Shown one piece after another: positions 15,499 through 25,094 of a DNA stretch of 64,000 nucleotides. Source of the stretch: an uncultured Bacilli bacterium. GTDB taxonomy: Bacteria > Bacillota_I > Bacilli_A > RF39 > UBA660. The position numbers were made by a program, and so were the translations under genes. Under the pieces are notes generated by a model, which saw nothing but the letters and a program-made list of their open reading frames with translations, was not told the origin of the DNA and ran no database searches. How positions within the stretch are numbered: position 1 is the first letter of the stretch; each line of letters starts with the position of its first letter. The stretch lies in NCBI GenBank assembly GCA_910587065.1, contig CAJUMA010000003.1, forward strand, positions 78,882 through 142,881, given 5' to 3'.

Positions 15499-17013
15499 AT
15501 GACTTTAGAAGAAATTTTAGCAAATGACGTACCAATTAATAACGAGATATTAGAAAAAAATAAGATAACTCTTGCATATATTAAGGAGAACTGTCGTGAA
15601 CTGTCTTTAATAAATAGGGAAAAATTTTTAGAAGTCTTAAAAATATTTGAAGAAAAAAAGTGTAAAAATAATACGGTTGACTTTCAACTTAAGTTTATCA
15701 TTATGTCAACACTTATTTACTTAAATGAGTTTAAAAGTGCTTATGAATACGCTGACTTTTTATTCAAAAATGATTCCAAAAATAGAAAAGATTATGTAGT
15801 GTATTTACTTATTTTAAGTGATATTTTATCATTTGATCAAAATCCTAATTTATTAAAGCAAAATATTTATGTAAGCAGATTTGATGAAAATTACCAAGAC
15901 ATAGCGTTACAAAATCAAATAAGAGAGGCTATTGAAAAAAGAGAATATATTTATGCGAGGAGTTTATGCCAACATTTATATAAAAGAGGCTCAATTGATC
16001 CATCTAGTGCTGTTATAAGAGTTTTGATTAATGCAGCTGTAAGGAATATAAATGAAAATGTTAAAGAAGCAATAAAAGTTTTAGACTATAGAACAATTGA
16101 GGCCTTTTTAGATCTTAAGAAGAGCAATATTAAAAATGCTGAAGATTTTGAAAAACTTTATGCTATGCTATGCAATGTTTTAGATGGAATACCACTAAAC
16201 GTAAAGGTTTTACCAAGCCAATATGACATTCATGACATAATAGAAGCTCAGGATATAGATAAAATAGCTTCTACTAACCATCATGAAGTAATTTCTTCTT
16301 TTATTGAAAAAATAAAAGAAGAAAGACAAAGAAATATTGAAAATGATTATAAAGGTGAACTAAGTTTTTATCTTGATGGTGTAATAGAAGATATTTATAA
16401 TAATATTATCAACGGCGATATTGAATCGGCAAGTGATTTAATTTGGTCCTATTTAGAAGCCATAAAAAAAGATCACTGGATTTTCTATTTTCTAAATAGA
16501 TTAGATGAACTAGATAATAAAAAAGATACTTTAACTGATGAATATATTACTTCATCACTTGCTAAAATATTTGATGAATTAATTGCTGTTGCCATAACAA
16601 AAACAGAAAAATCAGACAATTGTTTAATAGAAAAATATATGGGAGAAACAAAAGAGAATACTGGTCAAGATAAAGAAGATAATTTTGATTTTGAATACAA
16701 CTATCAAATACCTTATATAGAAAGTGTTATCGAAAGTATCCATAATGGTACAATATCATATGAAAACTATGCTAAAAAAGAATTTTTTTCCGAAGATGAT
16801 TTATTTACTATAGTTATAATGGCTCGTGAAAATTACCGTTATAGAAATTATAAATTGGGCGATCTTTTAATAAGTATTGTAAGAAACTTAATTTATGGAA
16901 AAGAAAAATATCCTGAACTTATCTCATTTATAAATGCTGTTGAAAAGAATAAGGGTAAAATAAATGCCGAAACACCATTTATTAAAGAAGTAAAGACACT
17001 AATCCAAAAATAG
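15499..17013 (+). CDS. Large helical cytoplasmic protein, function unknown
   Basis: About 504 residues. I choose ATG 15499 because GGAGGG (15483-15488) lies 10 nt upstream; the in-frame ATG at 15475 lies upstream of that site and just behind a -10 element. No signal peptide, membrane segment or catalytic motif was seen. The composition is Lys/Glu/Asn-rich and strongly helical, with repeated patterns of the kind seen in TPR-like solenoids, but no repeat consensus could be fixed. It stands alone between two terminators. I do not recognise the family. Confidence 0.65.
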   Translation: MTLEEILANDVPINNEILEKNKITLAYIKENCRELSLINREKFLEVLKIFEEKKCKNNTVDFQLKFIIMSTLIYLNEFKSAYEYADFLFKNDSKNRKDYVVYLLILSDILSFDQNPNLLKQNIYVSRFDENYQDIALQNQIREAIEKREYIYARSLCQHLYKRGSIDPSSAVIRVLINAAVRNINENVKEAIKVLDYRTIEAFLDLKKSNIKNAEDFEKLYAMLCNVLDGIPLNVKVLPSQYDIHDIIEAQDIDKIASTNHHEVISSFIEKIKEERQRNIENDYKGELSFYLDGVIEDIYNNIINGDIESASDLIWSYLEAIKKDHWIFYFLNRLDELDNKKDTLTDEYITSSLAKIFDELIAVAITKTEKSDNCLIEKYMGETKENTGQDKEDNFDFEYNYQIPYIESVIESIHNGTISYENYAKKEFFSEDDLFTIVIMARENYRYRNYKLGDLLISIVRNLIYGKEKYPELISFINAVEKNKGKINAETPFIKEVKTLIQK

Positions 17014-17025
17014 TGCCTTTTTTTC
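16993..17025 (+). terminator. Terminator after the 15499 gene
   Basis: CACTA / TAGTG stem (16997-17001 with 17011-17015) that overlaps the stop codon, followed by seven T residues. The stem is short. Confidence 0.55.
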
Positions 17026-17112
17026 ATATATTGAGAGAAAAAGAGAATACTATTAGTGAAAAAAGGTTTTAAAAAATTAGATAATTTGATAATATATTAA
17101 TAGAGGTGGAAG

Positions 17113-18645
17113 ATGAAAAATATAAACAAGTTTATTAATAAAAACAGAACGACAATTCTTAGAATAATAGCAGTCTTAATTTTAGTAATTATTTTATTAT
17201 TTGCTGTAAAATTTATTAGTATGGCGACTCAGCCAAAGAAAGATCCGACTGTTTCTACGGCTTTCTTTATTAAAAATAAAGATGATAATTATGCCTTATT
17301 TAATGAAAAGGGAAAAAAATTAACGGATTTTATATTTACATCAGTTGAAAATATTTATAATGGAGTTGCAAAAGTAACGGATAAAGATGGTAAAAGTGCC
17401 ATAATAAACGAAAAGGGAAAATATGTAGCCAAGCCAGGAAAGTATAATTCTATTACACAAAACGGTGGCTTATTTAAAGTAGAAGAAAAAGATAATGTAT
17501 ATAGTTTATTATCTTCCAGCGGGAAGAAAATTATTAAATCCACTAAATTCGATTTAAAAACTAATTCTTATTTATATGCTGCAACAATCGTATTAATTAA
17601 AGATAAATATGCCGTATATACATATAATGGAAAAAAGGTTTATACGTTTAAAGTAAATAAAGATAAAGAAGAGCAAATTGCACCAACTTCTAGTAATTAT
17701 CTAGATTATGTTTCGGTTTACTATGATGGTTTAACTGTTATTTTTAATGCTAGAACTGGTAAGATAATTTCCAAAATAAAGGATGATGAACAGTATTGTG
17801 TAAGTTCTGCTAATGAATCTGGAAGTATCATAGCTTTAAATTCTTGCGTTGCTTGGTATGAAGCATCAGAAAATGTTAAATTTAAAGTAATTATAGACGG
17901 AAAAGTAAAAGATAAAAATGAAGAATGTGATTCTCTATACTTACTAAATGATAAATTAATTTGTACAAAAAATGAAGTAAGTCATCTTTTAGATACAAAA
18001 CTAAATATTTTAGATGCTGATTTAACAAAAATGACATATAAAAACACAAAATCTTACGCTGTTACTGTTGGAAATGATGTCCAAATATTAAAAAATAATA
18101 AGCCCATTTTAAAAATAGAGAATGCTATTTTAGCAGATAAAGGATACTCAAAAGAAGGTATTTATTTAGTTTACAAAGATAACGAATATACTTTTTACAA
18201 TGAGTCAGGAAAAGAATTATTTGGAAAAAAATATAAAAGTGCTTTAACATTTGATAGTAATGCCCTTGCTCTTGTAAGCGAAGATGATGAAAATTACTAT
18301 TTCATTAATACCAAGGGTAAAAAAATAAGTGACTATATCAACACATCATACCAAATGGATGATTACTATATAGTAGAAAAAGATGGTAAAACAGGAGTAA
18401 TGGATAAAAAAGGAAAAATACTTATAGAAACTATTTATGAAGACATTGATATCAAAATTAATAATGAAAAATATTATGTTTATACAAGAAATGAAGATGA
18501 GCATAAATTATTTTCAATAGATTCTAAAAAAGAGTTAATAAAATTTGATACAATACCATCATTCTATGAGCATTATATAACAATAGAAAAAGATGACAAA
18601 ACCACATATTATACATATTCGGGTAAAAAAATATTTGAAGAGTAA
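17113..18645 (+). CDS. Membrane-anchored WG-repeat protein
   Basis: The 510-residue protein has an N-terminal membrane helix (about residues 14-36) and an outside region made of WG-type beta repeats such as YALFNEKGKKLTD, SAIINEKGKYVAKP, TFYNESGKELFGKKY and TGVMDKKGKILIETIYEDI. Such repeats form beta-propeller-like or beta-solenoid surfaces of unknown binding role. The central part (about 230-310) contains four Cys and is less regular. It is a single gene facing the minus-strand ger cluster across a shared bidirectional terminator. Confidence 0.75.
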   Translation: MKNINKFINKNRTTILRIIAVLILVIILLFAVKFISMATQPKKDPTVSTAFFIKNKDDNYALFNEKGKKLTDFIFTSVENIYNGVAKVTDKDGKSAIINEKGKYVAKPGKYNSITQNGGLFKVEEKDNVYSLLSSSGKKIIKSTKFDLKTNSYLYAATIVLIKDKYAVYTYNGKKVYTFKVNKDKEEQIAPTSSNYLDYVSVYYDGLTVIFNARTGKIISKIKDDEQYCVSSANESGSIIALNSCVAWYEASENVKFKVIIDGKVKDKNEECDSLYLLNDKLICTKNEVSHLLDTKLNILDADLTKMTYKNTKSYAVTVGNDVQILKNNKPILKIENAILADKGYSKEGIYLVYKDNEYTFYNESGKELFGKKYKSALTFDSNALALVSEDDENYYFINTKGKKISDYINTSYQMDDYYIVEKDGKTGVMDKKGKILIETIYEDIDIKINNEKYYVYTRNEDEHKLFSIDSKKELIKFDTIPSFYEHYITIEKDDKTTYYTYSGKKIFEE

Positions 18646-18654
18646 ATATTGAAT

Positions 18655-18686
18655 AAAAAAACTTATCTTTCAAAGATAAGTTTTTT
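18655..18686. terminator. Bidirectional terminator between the WG-repeat gene and gerAB
   Basis: AAAAAACTTATCTTT and its reverse complement flank a very small loop. Both converging genes end at or in it. Confidence 0.85.
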
Positions 18687-19607
18687 GTTGGATAACCATA
18701 ATACTATTAAAACTCCAGACAGTATAAATGGACTATATCTATATAGTAATAAAATAAATTCATAATGGTTATTCATATAAGTTGTAATAAATAATAATAT
18801 TGGAATAACAATGTTAATAACCCATTTGTTTTTAACATTGTTTTTTATTGAATTACCACATGATGCTAGGAGTATGAAAACATCAATTATCCACATATAT
18901 GAAACTATATTCTCTATATTCTGTATTGCCGTAGTAAGACTAACTTCTTTTAATATTAAGTATTCAGGGTATCTAACAATACTGCTAACATTAGAACCTA
19001 AAATGCCAATGGCAAGCATTATTATGATTCCCATAGTAAATGCTGATACAATATAAGTCTTATAAATGCTAATATCTTTAGTTTCACTGTTTCTTGTTAA
19101 GAATGTTGGAGTTACAGAGTAAAGGGCAAATTCTATAGCTGATATTAAAATACTTTTAATTGAAACATCAGTAAAATAAAAATTATCAAGGGTAAAATAT
19201 CTTGCTAAAGAAAAGAAAGCAAAAATATAACATACTAGATTAAAGAATAAGAGTATACTAGATATTCTATATAGAACTATTTCTTTTTTATTTAACAAAT
19301 ATAGTAAGACCAAACAAAAAGGAAGTCCAATTAAAAGTTTTGGCATTTTTGTTAAATACATTGTTGAAATCATATTAATTAAAATTACTAGAGAAACAAT
19401 AATTATACAGGAGTTTAGTAAAACATTAATAAATGAAGATTTCATTTCTAACTTCAATAAATATAGAAGAAAAACGCCAATAATAGTACCTAAAATAACT
19501 GAGATATAAGAATATTCGTGAGCATAAGATATAACTCTTGACAAACCAATACCCATAAACAATGCTCGAGTATTAAAATAATTTAACATGTTAAACTCTT
19601 TTTTCAT
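18663..19607 (-). CDS. gerAB: GerAB-like spore germination receptor permease subunit
   Basis: Integral membrane protein of 314 residues with about ten hydrophobic segments and the APC-superfamily look of GerAB proteins (usual length about 365), so slightly short. Assignment relies mostly on context: it overlaps by 4 nt (ATGA) a GerAC-type lipoprotein gene, which itself overlaps gerAA. In Bacillus the B subunit binds the germinant, often an amino acid, in the inner spore membrane. AAAGGA precedes the ATG. The order here is A-C-B, not the A-B-C of the Bacillus gerA operon. Confidence 0.75.
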   Translation of the reverse strand: MKKEFNMLNYFNTRALFMGIGLSRVISYAHEYSYISVILGTIIGVFLLYLLKLEMKSSFINVLLNSCIIIVSLVILINMISTMYLTKMPKLLIGLPFCLVLLYLLNKKEIVLYRISSILLFFNLVCYIFAFFSLARYFTLDNFYFTDVSIKSILISAIEFALYSVTPTFLTRNSETKDISIYKTYIVSAFTMGIIIMLAIGILGSNVSSIVRYPEYLILKEVSLTTAIQNIENIVSYMWIIDVFILLASCGNSIKNNVKNKWVINIVIPILLFITTYMNNHYEFILLLYRYSPFILSGVLIVLWLSNKKLIFER

Positions 19608-20578
19608 TTTAGCAATAGTCCTTTCTTATAAATTGAGATATCAGCTTTAGCTTCATAATCGTAATCATTAAACATTTTATCTAATTTTTTATATTTATTT
19701 CTTATTAAAGTATTTATTCCTAAAATATCAGATTCATTCTCTTTGAGTGTTCCCATAAATTTATGAATATCTTCATTTAAATCTTTTTCGGCCATTCTTT
19801 CTAGTTTTTTTAGATCACTTACCTTAGTAATATCTAAATCACAGTTCATTTCTTGAATACTTGTTTTCAATTTTACTTTAATTTTAATTTTAGCTTCTTC
19901 AATATTATACTTTGTGTCAATTGAATCAATATTTATAATTGCATCTTTGTCACCACAATTTATATGTAAAATTCCATCATATTTGTTTTTCAGTACTTTA
20001 AAAATCTCTTCTTCTTTGCTTGAGAATTCTTCTTTTGGCTCAAGCATTTTATAAGCTTTAATTCCACCCATTTTTTTACCATCAAACATTGGTAAAGCAA
20101 TATCTCTTAATTTATTAATATATCCTTTCATTATTTCAAAAAAGGAACATAAATCATCATCCTCGATATTATTTTTTATAAGTTCACCAATATTAACTTC
20201 ATCATCTTCATATATCTTTTCTGCATTAGTATAAACGAAAGCAAAATTATCATTAGTATCTGGATTCCTAAAAAAGTAATAAATTATATCTTCAACGTTA
20301 ACATTATCAGTAATCATAACTGCATTTATGTGTCTAAAGTAAAATTTTTGCTTACTCATTTCTTCAGCAATAGTAAATGACTCAGTTAAAGAGGTGCCAG
20401 AAGACTCAAAAACTTCAACTGTGTCTTCTTTGCTATATACCTCAACATTTACTTTGTAAGCATCATCTTTATAATCTATAAGTATTGATGAAACAACAGC
20501 CAATTCATCTAATTCGATATAATTATAACAACCTGTTAACATAAATAAACAGAGTAACAAAATTAATATTTTTTTCAT
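19604..20578 (-). CDS. gerAC: GerAC-like spore germination lipoprotein
   Basis: The 324-residue lipoprotein has the lipobox LTGC at residues 14-17 followed by YNYIELDELAVV, the typical start of GerAC proteins (CWdxrEl). A long charged region follows, including IYEDDEVNIGELIKN and the C-terminal Ger(x)C repeat domain. It overlaps gerAA and gerAB by 4 nt each, so the three are translationally coupled. The protein would sit on the outside of the spore inner membrane as part of the germinant receptor. AGGGGAG precedes the ATG. Confidence 0.85.
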   Translation of the reverse strand: MKKILILLLCLFMLTGCYNYIELDELAVVSSILIDYKDDAYKVNVEVYSKEDTVEVFESSGTSLTESFTIAEEMSKQKFYFRHINAVMITDNVNVEDIIYYFFRNPDTNDNFAFVYTNAEKIYEDDEVNIGELIKNNIEDDDLCSFFEIMKGYINKLRDIALPMFDGKKMGGIKAYKMLEPKEEFSSKEEEIFKVLKNKYDGILHINCGDKDAIINIDSIDTKYNIEEAKIKIKVKLKTSIQEMNCDLDITKVSDLKKLERMAEKDLNEDIHKFMGTLKENESDILGINTLIRNKYKKLDKMFNDYDYEAKADISIYKKGLLLK

Positions 20579-21954
20579 AATCTCCCCTTAATTCTATTAT
20601 TACTTAGTAGTTTACTTCTTTTATTATTTTTCATTTTTATCAAAGTTTCTTTTAAATAAGTTAAATCAAAAGGTGTAATTGGATAAAGATAACTTTTTCC
20701 ATCAATATCATAATTACATAAGTTAATAAATAAAAGAATTATAGAAATACCAACTCCATAAAGTCCAAAAATAGCTGCAATAAATAAGGATATAAATCGC
20801 CAATATCTTAAAGCATCAATGATTTCAACATCAGTGAATATCATACTTGAGATAAATGTAATTGAAGCAACTATTATCATTATTGGTGATACTATACCAG
20901 CGGATACCGCTGCTTCCCCTAAAATCAAGGCTCCCAGAATAGATATAGCAGAACCGTAACTTGAAGGAAACCTTATATCACTTTCCCTTAGGATTTCACA
21001 AATTATTAGAGTTATTACACATTCCATAACGGCGGGAAATGGGACATCCATTCTTTGATTTTGTAAATTAATAAGAAGGCTAGTTGGTATAGTTTCTTGA
21101 TTAATTGTTGTGACAGCCACATAGAATGCAGGAACAAAGATAGCGATAAAAAAACAAACAAGACGAAGTATTTTTATAAAATTAACAATGGCAGGCTTTG
21201 TGTATTTATCACTCATAGGATTTATGAAATCGGCTAAGAATGTTGGAAGAATTAATGCATAAGGAGAATTATCTAGAAGAATTATTATTTTTCCATTAAG
21301 TAATGCATTTGCAATAACATCAGGTCTTTCAGTAATCTTTATTCCTGGAAATACATTCTTCTTATCATTAACTAAATAAGGTTTTAATTCACCTACATCG
21401 GTAATTCCGTCAACATTTATTCCATTAATTTTTTCAATTGTTGAGTTTACTAATTCGCTTTTTACAACACCTTTGATATAAAGAATAGAACACATTGTTT
21501 TAGTATACTTGCCAATATAAGATTGCGTATTTTTTAATTTGCTGCTTTTTATACGTCTCTTTATTAGGCCCAAATTAGTTTGATAATTTTCCACTAGTGA
21601 TTCTTTAGGACCATACAAAGAAGCTTCTGTGGATGGAGTATCAATTGAACGATTTAAATTACTTTTGGTTTCTACGGCTATTATTTGTTTATCATTAAAT
21701 ATTATAGTAAAACCAGTATCTAAAAAGCTTGTTAAAGATTCGTAGGTTTTTATATCTTTAACATTAGGAGACGGAACTAAATTTTTTATATCTTTAGGAA
21801 TTTTACTTTTAGGAATTATTTTTAAAATATAATCATTAATTTTATCTTGATCAGCTAGTGTCTCTAAATAAACAATTGTAATACCATTAATGGGTTTAAT
21901 GACTAAATCACTTACTTCGACATAATCTTTCTTTATTCTTTCTAAAAAGTTCAT
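20575..21954 (-). CDS. gerAA: GerAA-like spore germination receptor subunit
   Basis: The 459-residue protein has a large N-terminal soluble domain (residues 1-240) and four to six C-terminal membrane segments. LGLIKRRIKS, the NALLNGKIIILLDNSPYALILPT motif and QNQRMDVPFPAVMECVI are hallmark GerAA/SpoVAF patterns. It begins the ger operon, with GGTGAT upstream of the ATG. The upstream 94 nt hold a plus-strand promoter for the AI-2E gene. I saw no convincing sigma-G promoter on the minus strand. Its presence indicates that the organism makes, or recently made, germinating endospores. Confidence 0.92.
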   Translation of the reverse strand: MNFLERIKKDYVEVSDLVIKPINGITIVYLETLADQDKINDYILKIIPKSKIPKDIKNLVPSPNVKDIKTYESLTSFLDTGFTIIFNDKQIIAVETKSNLNRSIDTPSTEASLYGPKESLVENYQTNLGLIKRRIKSSKLKNTQSYIGKYTKTMCSILYIKGVVKSELVNSTIEKINGINVDGITDVGELKPYLVNDKKNVFPGIKITERPDVIANALLNGKIIILLDNSPYALILPTFLADFINPMSDKYTKPAIVNFIKILRLVCFFIAIFVPAFYVAVTTINQETIPTSLLINLQNQRMDVPFPAVMECVITLIICEILRESDIRFPSSYGSAISILGALILGEAAVSAGIVSPIMIIVASITFISSMIFTDVEIIDALRYWRFISLFIAAIFGLYGVGISIILLFINLCNYDIDGKSYLYPITPFDLTYLKETLIKMKNNKRSKLLSNNRIKGRL

Positions 21955-22003
21955 CTTATCACCGTTAATATTGTAACCAACTATGATTTTGTTTATACAA
22001 TTG

Positions 22004-22032
22004 TTTACAAACTAATTTTTTTTTCTTATAAT
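22004..22032 (+). promoter_or_regulatory. Promoter of the AI-2E family gene
   Basis: TTTACA (22004-22009), 17-nt spacer, TATAAT (22027-22032), 16 nt before the ATG. Confidence 0.65.
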
Positions 22033-22048
22033 CTAAATAGGTGATAAA

Positions 22049-23275
22049 ATGAAAAAAATGCTAGAAAACAAAATTGTGCAAATAGGAATTACAGCATTCT
22101 TTGTCATAGCGGCATGTATATTATTTGGTTTTTGTTTATTTCATGTGAGTTATATTTTTGGTTTTCTAAAAACCTTAGTCCGTATATTAATGCCACTAAT
22201 ATATGGTTTAGTTCTTGCTTATATTATGCATCCTTTAGTAAATCTTTTTGAACATAAAGTATTTAACAAAATAACCAAAAATACAACTAAAAGAAATTTA
22301 AGTATATTTTGTTCTTTTATGATTATTGTTGGTATTTTAGTTACTCTAATTAGTTTCATAATTCCTCAATTACTTTTGAGTATTCAATCTATTATCATTA
22401 ATGCTCCAGTCTATTTTAATGATTTAGGAGAATGGTTAAAAAATACTTTTACAAATTCGGAAATGGAATCTAGCCTAATTGATAATTATAAAATAATAAG
22501 TGAATACTTAACTACAGCCTTAAATAATGTTGTGTTACCGATTGCTAATGGAGCATTGTCAAAACTAAGTAGTGGTATATTTGGTATAATATCGTTTATC
22601 TTTAATTTTGCTATCGGACTTGTTTTTGCTATTTATATACTAGCTAATACAAAGACTTTCAGTGCTGGTATTAGAAAGAACTTATATTCAATCTTTGATG
22701 TTAACAAAGTAAACGGCTTTATTGATGAAGTACAACATATTAATCATGTTTTTGGACAATTTATGATAGGCAAGATATGTGATTCAGGTACAGTTGGATT
22801 ATGTACATTATTATTCCTTATAATATTTAAATATCCTTACCCATTACTTATAGCAGTAATTATCTGTCTTACTGATTTAATTCCTTATTTTGGACCATAT
22901 ATTGGATCTGTTCCTTCCGTTTTACTTATTCTACTAGTAGACCCAGTTAAAGCAGTAACATTTATTTTATTCATGGTAATTTTACAACAAATTGATGCAA
23001 ATTTAATTACTCCAAGAATTCAAAAGCAAGCTACTGGATTACCATCTTTTTGGGTATTATTTGCCATTACTTTATTTGGTGGACTTTTTGGAATAATAGG
23101 AATGTTAATAGGCGTTCCATGTTTCACGATTATTTATGAATTATTTAATGAATTTACTGATAAGCGATTAAAAAAGAAAAATTTACCAATGGAAACAGAG
23201 TACTATACTAAAGTAGATATGGTTGAAGAACGTGTTGTTACGGCTAAACTAAATAAAAAGAATCTTGGAAAATAG
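22049..23275 (+). CDS. AI-2E family (PerM/YtvI-type) membrane transporter
   Basis: The 408-residue protein has about eight membrane segments and the family pattern PYFGPYIGSVPSVLL, then LITPRIQKQATGLP and a C-terminal GMLIGVPCF. Members export small solutes or antiport sodium; the named AI-2 role is not established for most of them. The last 40 residues are a charged cytoplasmic tail. AGGTGA precedes the ATG and a terminator overlaps the stop. It is transcribed divergently from the ger operon. Confidence 0.85.
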   Translation: MKKMLENKIVQIGITAFFVIAACILFGFCLFHVSYIFGFLKTLVRILMPLIYGLVLAYIMHPLVNLFEHKVFNKITKNTTKRNLSIFCSFMIIVGILVTLISFIIPQLLLSIQSIIINAPVYFNDLGEWLKNTFTNSEMESSLIDNYKIISEYLTTALNNVVLPIANGALSKLSSGIFGIISFIFNFAIGLVFAIYILANTKTFSAGIRKNLYSIFDVNKVNGFIDEVQHINHVFGQFMIGKICDSGTVGLCTLLFLIIFKYPYPLLIAVIICLTDLIPYFGPYIGSVPSVLLILLVDPVKAVTFILFMVILQQIDANLITPRIQKQATGLPSFWVLFAITLFGGLFGIIGMLIGVPCFTIIYELFNEFTDKRLKKKNLPMETEYYTKVDMVEERVVTAKLNKKNLGK

Positions 23276-23286
23276 ATTCTTTTTTC
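23259..23286 (+). terminator. Terminator after the AI-2E family gene
   Basis: AGAATCT / AGATTCT stem (23259-23265 with 23274-23280), loop of 8 nt containing part of the stop codon, then a T-run. Confidence 0.85.
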
Positions 23287-23306
23287 TATCATTTTCTTTG
23301 CTTATT

Positions 23307-23315
23307 TGCTATAAT
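23307..23315 (+). promoter_or_regulatory. Extended -10 promoter of the rlmN operon
   Basis: TGCTATAAT at 23307-23315, 17 nt before the rlmN ATG. The -35 is poor, as is usual with extended -10 sites. Confidence 0.55.
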
Positions 23316-23332
23316 GGTAATAGGGTGAAAAT

Positions 23333-24355
23333 ATGGACTGTATATTTGATTATAAATTATCTGATATGCAAGAATATTTTGCTTCAATTGGAGAAAAAAA
23401 GTATAAAGCTAAGCAGATTTTTGAGTGGCTTTATAAAAAAAGAGTATATAATTTCTCTGATATGAGTAATATAGGTCGGGCATTACAAGAGAAACTTGAA
23501 TCCACATTTGATACATCAATGCTAAAACAAGTTCGTAAACAAACTAGTAAGTTAACTAATAAGTACTTATTTGAACTTAGTGATGGAAATTTGATTGAGG
23601 CAGTATTAATGCGACATGATTATGGATTAAGTGTCTGTGTATCTAGCCAAGTTGGTTGCAACATGGGATGTACTTTTTGTGAATCAGGAAGACTTAAAAA
23701 AGTAAGAGACCTAACCTCTGGGGAGATAGTAAGACAAATACTCATGATTGAAAATGATATACGAGAACGTATCTCATCAGTAGTAGTTATGGGAATTGGC
23801 GAACCATTTGATAACTACAACAATATAATGGATTTTATTAGGATAATAAATGATCCCTTAGGTATTGCCATTGGTGCAAGACACATTACAGTATCAACTA
23901 GTGGTATTGTACCAAGAATTTACGACTATGCTAACGAGAATATTCAAACAAATTTAGCTTTATCATTACACGCACCTAATAATGTGCTTAGAAATAAAAT
24001 AATGAAAGTTAATAAAGCCTACCCATTAGAAGATGTATTTAAGGCTCTTAGGTACTATATTGAAAAGACAAATAGAAGAGTAACTATTGAATATCTCTTA
24101 TTAAATGGGGTAAATGATTCAATTGATCAAGCTAAAGAACTTGCTCATTTAATAAAAGGAATTAATGTTTACGTAAATTTAATACCCTATAATGAAACAA
24201 GTCATATTGAATATAAAAAGAGTAGCAATGAAACAATTATGAATTTTTATGACACTTTAAAAAAGTTAGGAATTAACGTAACTGTAAGACGTGAGTTTGG
24301 TGGAAACATAGATGCAGCTTGTGGACAGTTACGAGCTAGTGAGGTGGAAAAATGA
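23333..24355 (+). CDS. rlmN: 23S rRNA A2503 / tRNA methyltransferase RlmN (radical SAM)
   Basis: The 340-residue radical SAM enzyme methylates C2 of A2503 in 23S rRNA. The iron-sulfur cluster motif is CNMGCTFC (Cys109, Cys113, Cys116) and the acceptor Cys near the C-terminus lies in [15 protein letters not shown] and the HAPNN motif are present. GGGTGA lies upstream of the ATG. It heads an operon in which the next gene, prpC, overlaps it by 4 nt. This rlmN-prpC-prkC-rsgA-rpe order is conserved across Bacilli. Confidence 0.96.
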   Translation: MDCIFDYKLSDMQEYFASIGEKKYKAKQIFEWLYKKRVYNFSDMSNIGRALQEKLESTFDTSMLKQVRKQTSKLTNKYLFELSDGNLIEAVLMRHDYGLSVCVSSQVGCNMGCTFCESGRLKKVRDLTSGEIVRQILMIENDIRERISSVVVMGIGEPFDNYNNIMDFIRIINDPLGIAIGARHITVSTSGIVPRIYDYANENIQTNLALSLHAPNNVLRNKIMKVNKAYPLEDVFKALRYYIEKTNRRVTIEYLLLNGVNDSIDQAKELAHLIKGINVYVNLIPYNETSHIEYKKSSNETIMNFYDTLKKLGINVTVRREFGGNIDAACGQLRASEVEK

Positions 24356-25092
24356 AGTCATTTTATATAACTGATTCGGGAAGAGTGAGAAGTCATAACG
24401 AAGACTCTGTCACAATTGTAAAAAACGCAGCTTCTGAGCATTTAATGATTGTTGCTGATGGAATGGGTGGACATCGTGCTGGAGAAGTGGCTTCTTCAAT
24501 GGTAGTAACTCAAATAGGTTCAAAGTTTAAAGCTTTATCAACAATCGGTACTAAAAGAGATGCTATTAATTGGTTAAAAGAAAATGTTCAAGAAACGAAC
24601 AATAATATTATTAAATATAGTGATGAACACCCTGAATCTATGGGACTTGGAACAACTTGCGTAATGGCTCTTTTAACTGCCAATTTCTTACTTTTTGTAA
24701 ATATTGGTGATTCAAGTGGCTTTGTTTTCAAAAATGGTAAACTAAAAAAAATTACGAGAGATCATACTCTAGTAAACTTTTTAGTAGAAACCGGTGATTT
24801 ATCAGAAGCAGAAGCGGAAAATCATCCAAAGAAAAATGTTCTTATGAAGGCACTAGGTGCTGCCGATCAGTGCGAAATAGATATATTTGAAGTTGAAACA
24901 GATATAGATGCAATTATGCTTTGCAGTGATGGTTTAACAAATATGTTAGCACAAGATCAAATAGAAAAAGTTTTGAATGAAACAGAAATAACTGTAGAAG
25001 ATAAGTTGATAAAATTAATAAAGAAATGCAACGTTAGAGGTGGAACAGATAATATATCAATTGCTTATCTTGTCAAAGAAAGAGAGGCATAA
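24352..25092 (+). CDS. prpC: PP2C-type Ser/Thr protein phosphatase
   Basis: The 246-residue metal-dependent phosphatase (Stp/PrpC) removes phosphate from targets of the adjacent kinase PrkC. The PP2C motifs are visible: [33 protein letters not shown] and CSDGLTNML, followed by GGTDNISIA, giving the full set of metal-binding Asp residues. The start overlaps the rlmN stop by 4 nt and GAGGTGG precedes it. It is followed 2 nt later by prkC, so the kinase and phosphatase are made together. Confidence 0.95.
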   Translation: MKSFYITDSGRVRSHNEDSVTIVKNAASEHLMIVADGMGGHRAGEVASSMVVTQIGSKFKALSTIGTKRDAINWLKENVQETNNNIIKYSDEHPESMGLGTTCVMALLTANFLLFVNIGDSSGFVFKNGKLKKITRDHTLVNFLVETGDLSEAEAENHPKKNVLMKALGAADQCEIDIFEVETDIDAIMLCSDGLTNMLAQDQIEKVLNETEITVEDKLIKLIKKCNVRGGTDNISIAYLVKEREA

Positions 25093-25094
25093 AC

